From Cyanobacteria bacterium REEB446 (GTDB taxonomy: Bacteria > Cyanobacteriota > Vampirovibrionia > LMEP-6097): a DNA stretch of 36,040 nucleotides. Made by a program: the position numbers and the translations under genes. Below the pieces are notes generated by a model, which saw only the letters and a list, made by a program, of their open reading frames with translations, did not search any database and had not been told where the DNA came from. Of the stretch, positions 25,515 to 33,620 are shown piece by piece. The DNA is taken from assembly GCA_018970325.1 (NCBI GenBank), contig JAGWWP010000024.1:1-36040 (forward strand), given 5' to 3'. Position 1 is the first letter of the stretch, and the number at the start of each line of letters is the position of its first letter.

Positions 25515-27806
25515 TTACAACCATGTTGTATTTATTGAAGCTAAAACATCCAAATCATTCATGCAAAGATATTCAAATCTAGATTTAAGAAAAGCTCTTC
25601 CAGAATCTTTTTCAGCCAAGCTTCCTGTTGTCATAGCATAGTCATAAATAGACTTAAATAATATTTCGTTAATTCCACTAATACATAGATACTTTAAATT
25701 TTGATCAACCCAATTTAAAAATTCTTGATTTTCGTGGTCAGATTTAGTAAGTAAATATTCTTTAATACTATGCTTCGGCTGAAAAGGGCTTCCATCTTCT
25801 GGATCAAAGTGATCATTTGCCTGATCTTTAAAAGCAGCTTGCAAGAAAAATATGCTTAGTAAAAGCGGATTTTCTTTCTGCTTGAAGAAATAAGATTTTA
25901 TGTTTTCTATATTCATTAGAGCGTCATGTAATTTATAAAAGCTACTAAAATCAGCATCATATTCATAAATTGACCAAAAAACTATGTGAAGTAACTTTAT
26001 AGCAATCAATTCATGCAAATATTTTTCATTGATTTTTTTTCTATAAAGCAACTTAGTAAACTCAAAAAGAAAACCATACCAGCAAGCACTATTCAAGTCA
26101 TAAATATAAGTTAGATTTTTTAAAATATATCTATAATCATCTCTACTGCTAAAGCCTATCTCACTTAGTTCAGTTTCTAAATCCTTTGTGCCTAAAGAGT
26201 CATCACTACTATAAGATTTAATTAAATTAACAAGACCATCTAAATAACGAAAAGATGAATTGAAATCCAAAAAATACCGAGGAAAATACTCTTTTAAATA
26301 CATACGATAAAGTCGATGTCTATCAAAAGTAAACATTTCCTTTAATAAGTTTAAAGCAGCTATGTCATCCACTAAATAAGGGATAGAAGACTCTTCATCT
26401 AAGCTATAAATATCTAAACCATAAAGCTTAAGTTCATATGCATAATAATCAGAAGAATATAAATCTGGACTATATGAACTCTGCTTAATACCTAAATTAC
26501 TAAAATTCTTTTCTTTTAAAAGATCATAAACCTTGGGATGATACTTTTGTAGTAAACAAACTAAAACCAGGTCAGTAATGTTATAACATTCACTCATTAG
26601 TATAATTCTTTCTCTGACAGAGTTTTGTAATGAATATAAACTGCGGTAATTTGAAATATACTCTTCAAGAAAATTCTTTATCACTTCTTCATCTATATCT
26701 CTGCGTTTATCCTCAGATAAACTATCTTTCAGCCAATTTAAAAATTCTTGAGAAAAGCTTTTTCTATCACGATTCGGTAAATTAAACTCAGAGTGAAAAA
26801 TCTTCTCTAAATACCTTTCACTTAAACTAATCTCTTTTTTAAGTTCTTCTATAACATAATCTTTATCAAAGGCTACTATGTAACAGAGATTCGGTAGCTC
26901 GAAGGTATCTCTAATTAATCTAAGAACTGCATAAATTTCTTCAGCTTTAAGACGATCTAGATCATCAATAAAAATAAAATACCTACTATAAGCTTCAGTT
27001 AATGCTTCTCGTAAATTCTTAAGCTGTGACTCGATGCTCTCGTGTCTTTTCAGAAAATTATTTAACCAATTATCTTTTGATAAAAGTGTGTCAGCATAAA
27101 GATTTACAAGCTTTTTTAAAGCCTCACTTTCTAACTCTAATCCTAGGACTCTAGTAAATTCTGTGATAATTTCTCGTTCACTTAGACAGTGCCAAGGTTT
27201 AAAATCTATTAATTTAATTTCTGACTTAGTTTTAGGATTAGCGACAAGCTCATCTTTAATAATTTTGAGAAAACTAGTTTTCCCATTGCCCCATTTACTA
27301 GTAATCGCATAAGCATAAGATTCTGATAAATTTTGTCTAAGTAAATCACTAATAAAACTTTCAATTAAATTCAAACCAAATATTCTGTCATCAACCGACT
27401 TACCAATCGCCGCATGATGAGCCCCCTTTACTTTAGCCTCTTGAATATTTGGCTGATTTTTCTTTGCTAAATTTCGTAAAAATAACTGACACAAATTAAT
27501 AATCGGTCTTAATATCCATAAGTTCAGTAAAAAAGATTTTAGTGTTTGAAACTTTTCATATACCTTGACCAAAAGTAATAAAAGAGCTGTTCCAAAAAGC
27601 AACTTAAAACATATAGAACAATATGCGTTATTTTTTAAAGCACTAAAGCTCTGAGCAAAAGCATTTAAAAATTCCTTTCCTAAAAAGATTTCTAAAAATA
27701 AAGGAGAAAAGTAATAAAGAAAACTTCCTAGCAGAAAGAATAAAGCTGCGAGAGAAATTTCTATCAGTAGATTTTTAACAGAAGCCCAAGCATCAACTCG
27801 TTTCAT
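25515..27806 (-). CDS. KAP-family P-loop NTPase with membrane anchors
   Basis: 763 residues. Two membrane segments near the N-terminus (about 14-42 and 65-82) precede the NTPase. Walker A is KWGNGKTSFL (GNGKT, about 173-177), the block FKPWHCLSEREI follows, and Walker B is FIFIDDLDRL (about 278-286), the KAP signature. The latter half (about 380-763) is helical and rich in Tyr, Ser and Asp. KAP NTPases are membrane-associated and several act in phage or plasmid exclusion (PifA type). It begins 3 bp from the radical SAM gene start side, on the same strand. The natural C-terminus may lie 39 codons further on. Confidence 0.85.
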   Translation of the reverse strand: MKRVDAWASVKNLLIEISLAALFFLLGSFLYYFSPLFLEIFLGKEFLNAFAQSFSALKNNAYCSICFKLLFGTALLLLLVKVYEKFQTLKSFLLNLWILRPIINLCQLFLRNLAKKNQPNIQEAKVKGAHHAAIGKSVDDRIFGLNLIESFISDLLRQNLSESYAYAITSKWGNGKTSFLKIIKDELVANPKTKSEIKLIDFKPWHCLSEREIITEFTRVLGLELESEALKKLVNLYADTLLSKDNWLNNFLKRHESIESQLKNLREALTEAYSRYFIFIDDLDRLKAEEIYAVLRLIRDTFELPNLCYIVAFDKDYVIEELKKEISLSERYLEKIFHSEFNLPNRDRKSFSQEFLNWLKDSLSEDKRRDIDEEVIKNFLEEYISNYRSLYSLQNSVRERIILMSECYNITDLVLVCLLQKYHPKVYDLLKEKNFSNLGIKQSSYSPDLYSSDYYAYELKLYGLDIYSLDEESSIPYLVDDIAALNLLKEMFTFDRHRLYRMYLKEYFPRYFLDFNSSFRYLDGLVNLIKSYSSDDSLGTKDLETELSEIGFSSRDDYRYILKNLTYIYDLNSACWYGFLFEFTKLLYRKKINEKYLHELIAIKLLHIVFWSIYEYDADFSSFYKLHDALMNIENIKSYFFKQKENPLLLSIFFLQAAFKDQANDHFDPEDGSPFQPKHSIKEYLLTKSDHENQEFLNWVDQNLKYLCISGINEILFKSIYDYAMTTGSLAEKDSGRAFLKSRFEYLCMNDLDVLASINTTWL

Positions 27807-27809
27807 TTC

Positions 27810-29594
27810 TCACCCAGCCTTCCCCTCAGCCTCCAAAGCATGCTTCCCAAGCATAGCCACCTGCCCCTCACTCATTAAATACTGCCAAGGATAACGCAGC
27901 GGCACAGAAATTTCAGCATCCTGCTTTTCCCCCCAATCCTTAAACACAAAATACTCAAAAGCCTCTTTAGAAATAGCCTTCTTATAATCCCCATAACTAG
28001 GCTCATCACCTAACTCTGTTAATTCTAAAAACATCTTACTAAGCGATCTATCGCCACGTGAAATTAAAGCTTGAATCTGTGTCCACTTATAGCTTTCAGG
28101 GCGCACCTCTATGCCAGCAGGTCTTAGGGCTTTAGTAATTTTTTGTAATTTTTTTTCGCTACTCGTATCTATCCCAAAGTTTTGAAAAGGAGTCTGTGCC
28201 TTCGGTGTAAAAATGCTACAGCCCCAAGTAATTTTCAGTCTAGAGAATGATTTTTTCAGTCTTTTTAAAAGATCTATAGTAGCTTCGATATCAGCATCTG
28301 TTTCATAGGGCATACCGACCATGCCATAAAGTTTTACCGCTTTAATACCGCCATTCAGAGCGTTCTCACAGGCAGTAAAAATCTCAGCTTCGCTAAGCTT
28401 TTTATTCATAATCTCTCTTAATCTCTCTGAGCCACTTTCGATAGCGATAGTCATACTCTTCACCCCAAGCTCTACTAAAAGTTCTGCCATCTCTAAAGTC
28501 ACAGTACCAGCACGCATAGAAGCGACTTGTGCCTGAGGCTTTTTCGGGTGAGCGACTAAATATTTTAAAAGCTCTATAAATTCTGGATGCTGAGTTACAC
28601 TAGGTCCTAAAAGACCTATCTTATTGGTAAATTTTAAAAGATACTCGACATTCGGAATTAAAACACTGTTAATATCTGGCTTCCTAAAAGGCAGCGTAAG
28701 ATAGCTAGCTAAGCAGAATCTACACATCTCAGGACAGCTTCTCACCACCTCTAAAAGAGCTGTATCTTCCCAATACGCATCTGGAGCTATAACCGAACTA
28801 TGAGCTAACTGCTCGGGCTTACTTTTTTCACGCTCTATTGCTTTATAATTTTGCGGAGAATATTTAACTACACCTTGGGCGTGTAGCGAAACTCCAATTT
28901 CTGCGTTTTCGTCGTCCTCATGATCCTCATGTACCCGCAGTACACTGCGGTCATTCGTCCTCCTCAGCCTTGAACTTGTTCGTTTGGCTACACGCCCACC
29001 TTGTGCACCCGCCTTATTCACTGAAACTAAAATCGCTTCATATAAAGAAGGTACATAAATTCCTGGTATCTCTTCAAAGCAGCTTAGCTTATCACCACGA
29101 GAGCTATCACTAAATCCAAAAAATTTCTCAGTCTGCGACACTATCCCATCTATATTATTTTCACAATCGCCTATAGTAATAAAATCAAAAAAATCAGCCC
29201 AAGGCTCAGGATTCGCCGTAAGAACAGGACCCCCACCATAAACTAAAGGATGAGACATATCTCTATCTTTAGATAGCAGTGGAATATTTAAATCCTCTAG
29301 AGTTTTAATAATATTAATAAAATCCAGTTCCCAAGAGACAGAGAAACTTACTAAATGAATATCACGCGGAAACTTTTCATAGAAATTCGTGAAATATCTA
29401 TAAGTAGAAGTTTTCTCATGCTCAGAAAAAAGTTTAAAAACTAACTGATAGCCAAGGCTCGCCATGCCGACTTCATAACTATTGGGGAAACAGTTAAGTA
29501 CATTAATATATCCTCCCTGCTTTCTTGTGAATAGAAATATCTCTTTTCTTAAAGCCTCTTGAAAATTAATTGGTTTAGTAGCACTATCCATCAA
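27810..29594 (-). CDS. B12-binding-domain radical SAM protein (TIGR03960-like)
   Basis: 594 residues. The N-terminal B12-binding-like region (about 1-180) contains NCFPNSYEVGMASLGYQL and PLVYGGGPVLTANPEPWADF. The radical SAM [4Fe-4S] motif CxxxCxxC is in VVRSCPEMCRFCLASY. The family is widespread but of unknown substrate; related proteins often sit near rRNA or tRNA modification genes. Residues about 199-238 are translated from the 121-bp palindromic element (28877-28997), placed in the linker between the two domains, so function may survive. It overlaps the end of aroQ by 11 bp. Confidence 0.87.
   Translation of the reverse strand: MMDSATKPINFQEALRKEIFLFTRKQGGYINVLNCFPNSYEVGMASLGYQLVFKLFSEHEKTSTYRYFTNFYEKFPRDIHLVSFSVSWELDFINIIKTLEDLNIPLLSKDRDMSHPLVYGGGPVLTANPEPWADFFDFITIGDCENNIDGIVSQTEKFFGFSDSSRGDKLSCFEEIPGIYVPSLYEAILVSVNKAGAQGGRVAKRTSSRLRRTNDRSVLRVHEDHEDDENAEIGVSLHAQGVVKYSPQNYKAIEREKSKPEQLAHSSVIAPDAYWEDTALLEVVRSCPEMCRFCLASYLTLPFRKPDINSVLIPNVEYLLKFTNKIGLLGPSVTQHPEFIELLKYLVAHPKKPQAQVASMRAGTVTLEMAELLVELGVKSMTIAIESGSERLREIMNKKLSEAEIFTACENALNGGIKAVKLYGMVGMPYETDADIEATIDLLKRLKKSFSRLKITWGCSIFTPKAQTPFQNFGIDTSSEKKLQKITKALRPAGIEVRPESYKWTQIQALISRGDRSLSKMFLELTELGDEPSYGDYKKAISKEAFEYFVFKDWGEKQDAEISVPLRYPWQYLMSEGQVAMLGKHALEAEGKAG
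28877..28997 (-). mobile_element. 121-bp palindromic element (copy B), in frame inside the radical SAM gene
   Basis: Arms GGGCGTGTAGCGAAAC (28877-28892) and GTTTGGCTACACGCCC (28982-28997) pair with one mismatch. The 5-bp flanks are identical: ACCTT at 28872-28876 and ACCTT at 28998-29002, the mark of a target-site duplication. Element plus one flank is 126 bp (42 codons). The central palindrome CCGCAGTACACTGCGG is at 28935-28950. The core encodes the same peptide as copy A in the same frame. Confidence 0.88.
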
Positions 29595-30039
29595 TAAAAT
29601 ATTTCAAAGCAAGGATATAACTTTTAGCAGCGAAGCCCGATATCTGCCCCTTACAGACAGCTGCTATCATCGAGGTGTGTCTAAAATTTTCTCTTGCATG
29701 AATATTAGATAAATGTACTTCTATCACGGGAACTTTTATAGATGAAATAGCGTCTCTAAGAGCAATACTCGTATGTGTATAAGCACCAGCATTCAGAATG
29801 ATACCTTTCATCTGCTGAGACTGCTCGCAATCTTCAACTTCTGCGTTTCCAGCTTCTTGAATTTTAGAAACTAATTCCCCCTCGATATTCGACTGAAATG
29901 TTTCTATGTCTAAATTAGCTGTAGCCGCAAGCTTTATAAGCTGCTGATTAATATCAAGCAAGGTCTCTGAGCCATAATATTCTGGCTCTCTCTTGCCAAG
30001 CATATTTAAATTCGGACCATGAATAACTAGAATTTTCAT
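29584..30039 (-). CDS. aroQ: Type II 3-dehydroquinate dehydratase
   Basis: 151 residues. The family opening ILVIHGPNLNMLGKREPEYYG contains the catalytic Arg and Tyr. INAG-type block IILNAGAYTHTSIALRDAI and the active-site EVHLSNIHARENFRHTS are intact. It dehydrates 3-dehydroquinate in the shikimate pathway and forms a dodecamer in relatives. Residues about 64-76 (GNAEVEDCEQSQQ) come from a short copy of the palindromic element inserted before the strand leading to the NAG-like loop, a position that tolerates length changes. The radical SAM gene follows with an 11-bp overlap. Confidence 0.93.
   Translation of the reverse strand: MKILVIHGPNLNMLGKREPEYYGSETLLDINQQLIKLAATANLDIETFQSNIEGELVSKIQEAGNAEVEDCEQSQQMKGIILNAGAYTHTSIALRDAISSIKVPVIEVHLSNIHARENFRHTSMIAAVCKGQISGFAAKSYILALKYFIDG
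29820..29848 (-). repeat. Short palindromic-element derivative in aroQ
   Basis: The 29 bp match the repeat at 15644-15672 in 28 of 29 positions (one A to C change), giving NAEVEDCEQ instead of NAEIEDCEQ in the same frame. Flanking arms are weak (GCTG / CAGC), suggesting an old or trimmed copy. Confidence 0.7.
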
Positions 30040-30074
30040 CTGCTTAAATACTGAAACTTAATTTCAGAACCTAA

Positions 30075-30461
30075 TTAAGTACTCGCTTTAGAAGTTACGT
30101 TATTCACTAACTCGAGTAATTCTAAAGGACTAAATGGCTTAGAAATAAAATGATCTGCTCCTATAGACTGAGCCCACTTCTCTTCTGTAGCCTGCCCTTT
30201 AGCAGTAAGAATAATTACTTTAATATCTTTAAGTTCTGGTGTTTGTTTAATCTTTTCACATACCTCAAAACCAGACTGACCAGGCATCATGATATCTAAG
30301 ATCAAAAGGTCTGGCTTATCAGCTTTAACCCTAATCATTACCTCATCGCCATCTATGGCTTCCTCTATGATGTATTTATCCTCTGCTTCGAGAACCGCTC
30401 TCACGAGAGTTCTTAGCGAATCCTCATCATCAGCAATTAAAATTTTAATTTTTTCGCCCAT
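30075..30461 (-). CDS. Stand-alone receiver-domain response regulator (CheY-like)
   Basis: 128 residues, receiver domain only. The acidic pair Asp11-Asp12 (LIADDED), the phospho-acceptor Asp56 (LLILDIMMPG), Thr87 (ILTAKG) and Lys108 (FISKPFSP) are all present. No output domain, so it acts through protein contact, for example on a motor, a kinase or another regulator. No histidine kinase is in the window. It precedes aroQ by 35 bp on the same strand and is divergent from rsmD. Confidence 0.93.
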   Translation of the reverse strand: MGEKIKILIADDEDSLRTLVRAVLEAEDKYIIEEAIDGDEVMIRVKADKPDLLILDIMMPGQSGFEVCEKIKQTPELKDIKVIILTAKGQATEEKWAQSIGADHFISKPFSPLELLELVNNVTSKAST

Positions 30462-30496
30462 ATTAACCTATCGCCATTTTATCATTAAGCGTTAAC

Positions 30497-31090
30497 GTGG
30501 GACTAAAACTAGTAAGTGGAAAATTCAGAGGAAAAACCCTCGCAACAACAGATAATGCTCGGGAACTTAGACCCACACAGTCTTTAATCCGTGAGGCCAT
30601 TATAAATACCTGCCTTTCATATTTTGATTTTAATTTTTCAGAAATAAAAGTTTTAGATATTTTCGCTGGAACAGGTGCAGTAGGATTCGAGTTTATGAGT
30701 AATTCTGCTAAATCAGTTTTATTTATCGAAAGAGATCCTAAATGCACAAAGCTTATTAAGGCCAATATCCAAAATTTACAATTAAATACCTCGGCCAAGA
30801 TCTTTCCTCTAACGGCCGAAGCTGCAATAAAGAAATTATCGAAAAATAATTTTGAAATTATTTTCTTAGATCCCCCTTACTCACTGCCTCCAAAAAAATT
30901 CCAAAAAATCGTCGAAAACATTTTCGAGGGAAAACTTTTATCAGAGCACGGTCTACTTATAATCGAGTCAGGGAGCGGGAACTGGCTGGATCAGTCATTT
31001 GATGGATGTTTAAGCCATTTAGAATTAGTGAAGAAAAAAGAGTATGGAGATAGCTCAATTTTTTTCTATACCAGCGATACAGAAAAATAA
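30497..31090 (+). CDS. rsmD: 16S rRNA (guanine(966)-N2)-methyltransferase RsmD
   Basis: 197 residues, GTG start. The RsmD opening KLVSGKFRGKTLATTDNARE is followed by LRPTQSLIREAIINT, SAM motif VLDIFAGTGAVGFEFMS (52-68), and the catalytic DPPYSLPP (125-132). It methylates G966 of 16S rRNA during small-subunit assembly. It lies 35 bp from the divergent response regulator gene. Confidence 0.92.
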   Translation: MGLKLVSGKFRGKTLATTDNARELRPTQSLIREAIINTCLSYFDFNFSEIKVLDIFAGTGAVGFEFMSNSAKSVLFIERDPKCTKLIKANIQNLQLNTSAKIFPLTAEAAIKKLSKNNFEIIFLDPPYSLPPKKFQKIVENIFEGKLLSEHGLLIIESGSGNWLDQSFDGCLSHLELVKKKEYGDSSIFFYTSDTEK

Positions 31091-31207
31091 TTTTGAGAAA
31101 TTTCCGTCAGAAATGGTTTACACAAAAATAACTTCCTAGTAAACTATTTTTGAGACTATTTAAAGATGGTCATCAATTGGGTTTAGTAAACAATAGGAGA
31201 AAAACAA

Positions 31208-31609
31208 ATGAATAAATCTGAATTAATCGAAAAAGTAGCTGAAGGAACTGGTCTATCAAAAGTAGACGTTGACAGCGCTCTAAAAGCTATCCTTGCTGTA
31301 ATCGTAGAAGAAATCACTAAAGGACGTAAAGTAACTTTAGTTGGTTTCGGTACTTTCGAAGCTAGAAAAAGAAAAGCTAGAATTGGCGTAAATCCACAGA
31401 AGCCTACTGAAAGAATTAAAATCCCTGCTAAGAAAACACCTGCTTTCTCTGCTGGATCTGAGTTCAAAGCTGCTGTACAAACAGGCAAAGCACCTGGCAT
31501 CAAGAAACCAGTTGCTAAGAAAAAACCAGCTGCTGCTAAAAAAGCTCCAGCTGCTGCAAAAAAAGCAGTTGCTAAAAAAGTAGTTGCTAAGAAAAAAGCT
31601 ACTAAGTAA
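31208..31609 (+). CDS. hup: HU-family DNA-binding protein with Lys/Ala-rich tail
   Basis: 133 residues. The HU fold occupies about 1-90: NKSELIEKVAEGTGLSKVDV, GRKVTLVGFGTFEARKRKAR, then the beta-arm NPQKPTERIKIPAKKTPAF with the intercalating NPxT-like loop. Residues about 95-133 form a repetitive K/A/P tail (KKPAAAKK type) like the H1-type tails of some HU proteins, adding non-specific DNA binding. AGGAG at 31195-31199 is 8 nt before the ATG, and a strong terminator follows. Its codon choice and clean signals suggest high expression. Confidence 0.95.
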   Translation: MNKSELIEKVAEGTGLSKVDVDSALKAILAVIVEEITKGRKVTLVGFGTFEARKRKARIGVNPQKPTERIKIPAKKTPAFSAGSEFKAAVQTGKAPGIKKPVAKKKPAAAKKAPAAAKKAVAKKVVAKKKATK

Positions 31610-31632
31610 GAAGCTTACACAATAAGTACTTT

Positions 31633-31667
31633 AAAAAGAGTCCTCATTACTGAGGACTCTTTTTTTT
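31633..31667 (+). terminator. Strong rho-independent terminator after hup
   Basis: AAAAAGAGTCCTCA (31633-31646), loop TTAC, then TGAGGACTCTTTTT and further T residues. The stem is 14 bp and the U-tract is intact. Confidence 0.92.
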
Positions 31668-31741
31668 GCTTGTTTATAATTATTCTTACTTTTTCAATTC
31701 AGAATCTCGTAAACTGATAGTCTTAAGCTCAGCTGATAACA

Positions 31742-32242
31742 ATGCGTTTAGCTACACTAGCTGCAAATATAGGCATGTCTCTCAGTGTCGCTCAGGCTGG
31801 GCAGATCGTCGCATGTACAGCTTATGATGTCGAAAAAGCAGATCAAGCTAGTGAGCAAAGCATCGCGAAAAAAGCCCACGATACTTTCGAAAGCCAGTTC
31901 ATACCTGCTGCCATGCAGAAGGTCGCGCAAATTATCGGTGAAGGTTTTCTAGGATCTAAAATCGGCTCAGCTGCGGCAGCCTATAGTTCATCCTTACTCT
32001 ACATGCTTTTCCACAAGTCTATGTTAGCTGGAACTAACTACGAATTTTCTCATGATAAAAATTCCTATGTACCAGAGTCTCTACCACGCTTTTATAAGAA
32101 TAAAATTTCACCTCTCGTAAATTTCATTAAAGAGAAAGTCTATGGAATTTATGAACATGAAATAAAATGGGGCAGATGGCTCACTACTAGTGGCATTACC
32201 ATTGGCTCCTTATTCCTACTCAGAAAAACTAAACACGAATAA
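31742..32242 (+). CDS. Hypothetical protein, possibly the 5' part of a frameshifted gene
   Basis: 166 residues. The N-terminus (MRLATLAANIGMSLSVAQAG) is mildly hydrophobic. An Ala/Ser-rich hydrophobic stretch (about 78-100, LGSKIGSAAAAYSSSLLYML) and a C-terminal hydrophobic patch (GITIGSLFLL) suggest membrane association. No family recognised. The stop is reached after a run of five A residues (32222-32226); a one-base change there would join it to the following frame. Confidence 0.55.
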   Translation: MRLATLAANIGMSLSVAQAGQIVACTAYDVEKADQASEQSIAKKAHDTFESQFIPAAMQKVAQIIGEGFLGSKIGSAAAAYSSSLLYMLFHKSMLAGTNYEFSHDKNSYVPESLPRFYKNKISPLVNFIKEKVYGIYEHEIKWGRWLTTSGITIGSLFLLRKTKHE

Positions 32243-32606
32243 TCCTCTCGCCCACCTGAAGGTATTAGCTGATAAAATCGGTTTAGCCTTTCAAAGAAAA
32301 TACCTCAGCACACTTGCAGTAGCCGCTGCCGATTCAGTTACCAATATAGTAAATAGCTCTCAGGCAAACAAACTCATACCCTCACCTCTTATAGCGGGGG
32401 CATTACGGATAGCGTTAATGAATGCTGCTGTAAAAGCTCAATCAGGAAAACAGCCACCAGAAAACTCAACAAGTAACGATATCGAAAAAAATAAATTAAA
32501 AAATCAGCCTCTGGAATCTAGTCCTAAACTGACTCCTGATTCCAATCCAGAGCACCCTTCTTCCATGCATAAAGTAAGCCTATTAGAAGAATCGCTACAA
32601 ACATAA
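32190..32606 (+). CDS. Hypothetical C-terminal frame, likely continuation of the preceding gene
   Basis: Open frame of 138 residues from a GTG. It has no ATG before residue 74 and no ribosome binding site, and its first 53 nt overlap the preceding gene. From about residue 14 it reads as plausible protein (LKVLADKIGLAFQRKYLSTL, then ALRIALMNAAVK), ending in a Pro/Ser/Asn-rich tail. It is in the +1 frame of the gene before it. Its last 83 nt overlap the 3' end of nuoA on the other strand, which is unusual in this compact genome. Possibly coded only through frameshifting. Confidence 0.4.
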   Translation: MALPLAPYSYSEKLNTNNPLAHLKVLADKIGLAFQRKYLSTLAVAAADSVTNIVNSSQANKLIPSPLIAGALRIALMNAAVKAQSGKQPPENSTSNDIEKNKLKNQPLESSPKLTPDSNPEHPSSMHKVSLLEESLQT

Positions 32607-32910
32607 AAGCCTCAAATATTATAAAGCCTCTAGTACCCGCTTCCATAAAGGTAAATAAACTAGCCCATGGCATTAAGAAAACGAACTCTACATCAAAAAT
32701 TATGAACATAATCGCAAAGAGATAGTATTTAATGTCGAACTGGACTTGGCTCTCCATCTCAGATTTCATACCGCACTCATAGGTGTCATTCTTAACAGCA
32801 CCAGGACTGTAAATACCACATATTCTCTGAATTGCGATACTCAAGCCAAGCAAAAATATGCCATTTAGAATAGCTACTACAGAGATGATTCCTATTTGTC
32901 CTGTTTCCAT
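32524..32910 (-). CDS. nuoA: NADH-quinone oxidoreductase subunit A (complex I, ND3/NdhC)
   Basis: 128 residues with three membrane helices. The conserved loop YECGMKSEMESQVQFDIKYY carries the ECG cysteine that changes accessibility in the active/deactive transition of complex I. FDVEFVFLMPWA follows. The subunit is part of the membrane arm at the quinone tunnel. In most genomes it begins a nuoABC.. operon, but here the downstream side is occupied by the convergent orphan frame and no nuoB follows. Confidence 0.94.
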   Translation of the reverse strand: METGQIGIISVVAILNGIFLLGLSIAIQRICGIYSPGAVKNDTYECGMKSEMESQVQFDIKYYLFAIMFIIFDVEFVFLMPWASLFTFMEAGTRGFIIFEAFMFVAILLIGLLYAWKKGALDWNQESV

Positions 32911-32929
32911 GGTCAGCTTAAATTATAAA

Positions 32930-33619
32930 CTATCCTGAAATTCTTTCCAGTTTTTCAAGCCATTCGTGGAAATGGCGGCATTTGGTTCGGAGAGTATTTA
33001 AGCCGATGCTTTCTGCGATAGAAAAACCAATAGTACTTTTTTGAAAGCTTTCTGAGAAAATTTCTTTCATGTGTACAGAAGGTCCTTTATCACTGTTAAT
33101 CAGTTCTGGATTTTCATATTGTCTGATAATTTTTTCATATCTTTTCTTTTGCTCTTGGTCTGTGTTCATTAATTTTTCAAGCGTCTTAGCGCTATCAACG
33201 AACATAAAGGCTTCAAATTCGTGTAACTGTAAGTATGGAATAAATTTATTTATATTCATACCATCGTTTTCTAATGAGCTTTTAAGAGACTCTTCTAGAA
33301 AACGAACTCTTTCATAAGGATCTCTTGTATTTCTTGATTTTTCGTACATGGGGAAATCTTTTGGTAAGCGGTATAAATCAAACATCGTACTGATCAATCC
33401 TAGATTAGGATTATTATTGTTCAAGTGACGTTTTAGCTCTAACCTGACTTGCTTTTCATAGTTAGTAATGCCCCCCTTTTGATTGGGACCAGTCGGTGTC
33501 GATTTAGTATCGATTAATACTGCTTTTAAAAAAAATTTTTTTACTTCTAAGTAAGGTTTTAAAACCCCATCACAGAAACGTTTTTCAGTATGACCTTCTA
33601 CTAAAATAATAATTTCCAT
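32930..33619 (-). CDS. DUF4276 protein (TOPRIM-like), partner of the adjacent ATPase
   Basis: 229 residues from the ATG complementary to 33617-33619, one nt after the ATPase stop codon (TGA-C-ATG); a longer start inside the ATPase gene (33661) is less likely. The opening MEIIILVEGHTEKRFCD has the E-G-x-T-E motif of TOPRIM-like nucleases, and LQLHEFEAFMFVD and PSVHMKEIF complete the DUF4276 pattern. The domain is predicted to be a Mg-dependent nuclease. One-nt spacing shows coupling with the ATPase. Codon usage looks like the host's. Confidence 0.85.
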   Translation of the reverse strand: MEIIILVEGHTEKRFCDGVLKPYLEVKKFFLKAVLIDTKSTPTGPNQKGGITNYEKQVRLELKRHLNNNNPNLGLISTMFDLYRLPKDFPMYEKSRNTRDPYERVRFLEESLKSSLENDGMNINKFIPYLQLHEFEAFMFVDSAKTLEKLMNTDQEQKKRYEKIIRQYENPELINSDKGPSVHMKEIFSESFQKSTIGFSIAESIGLNTLRTKCRHFHEWLEKLERISG

Positions 33620-33620
33620 G

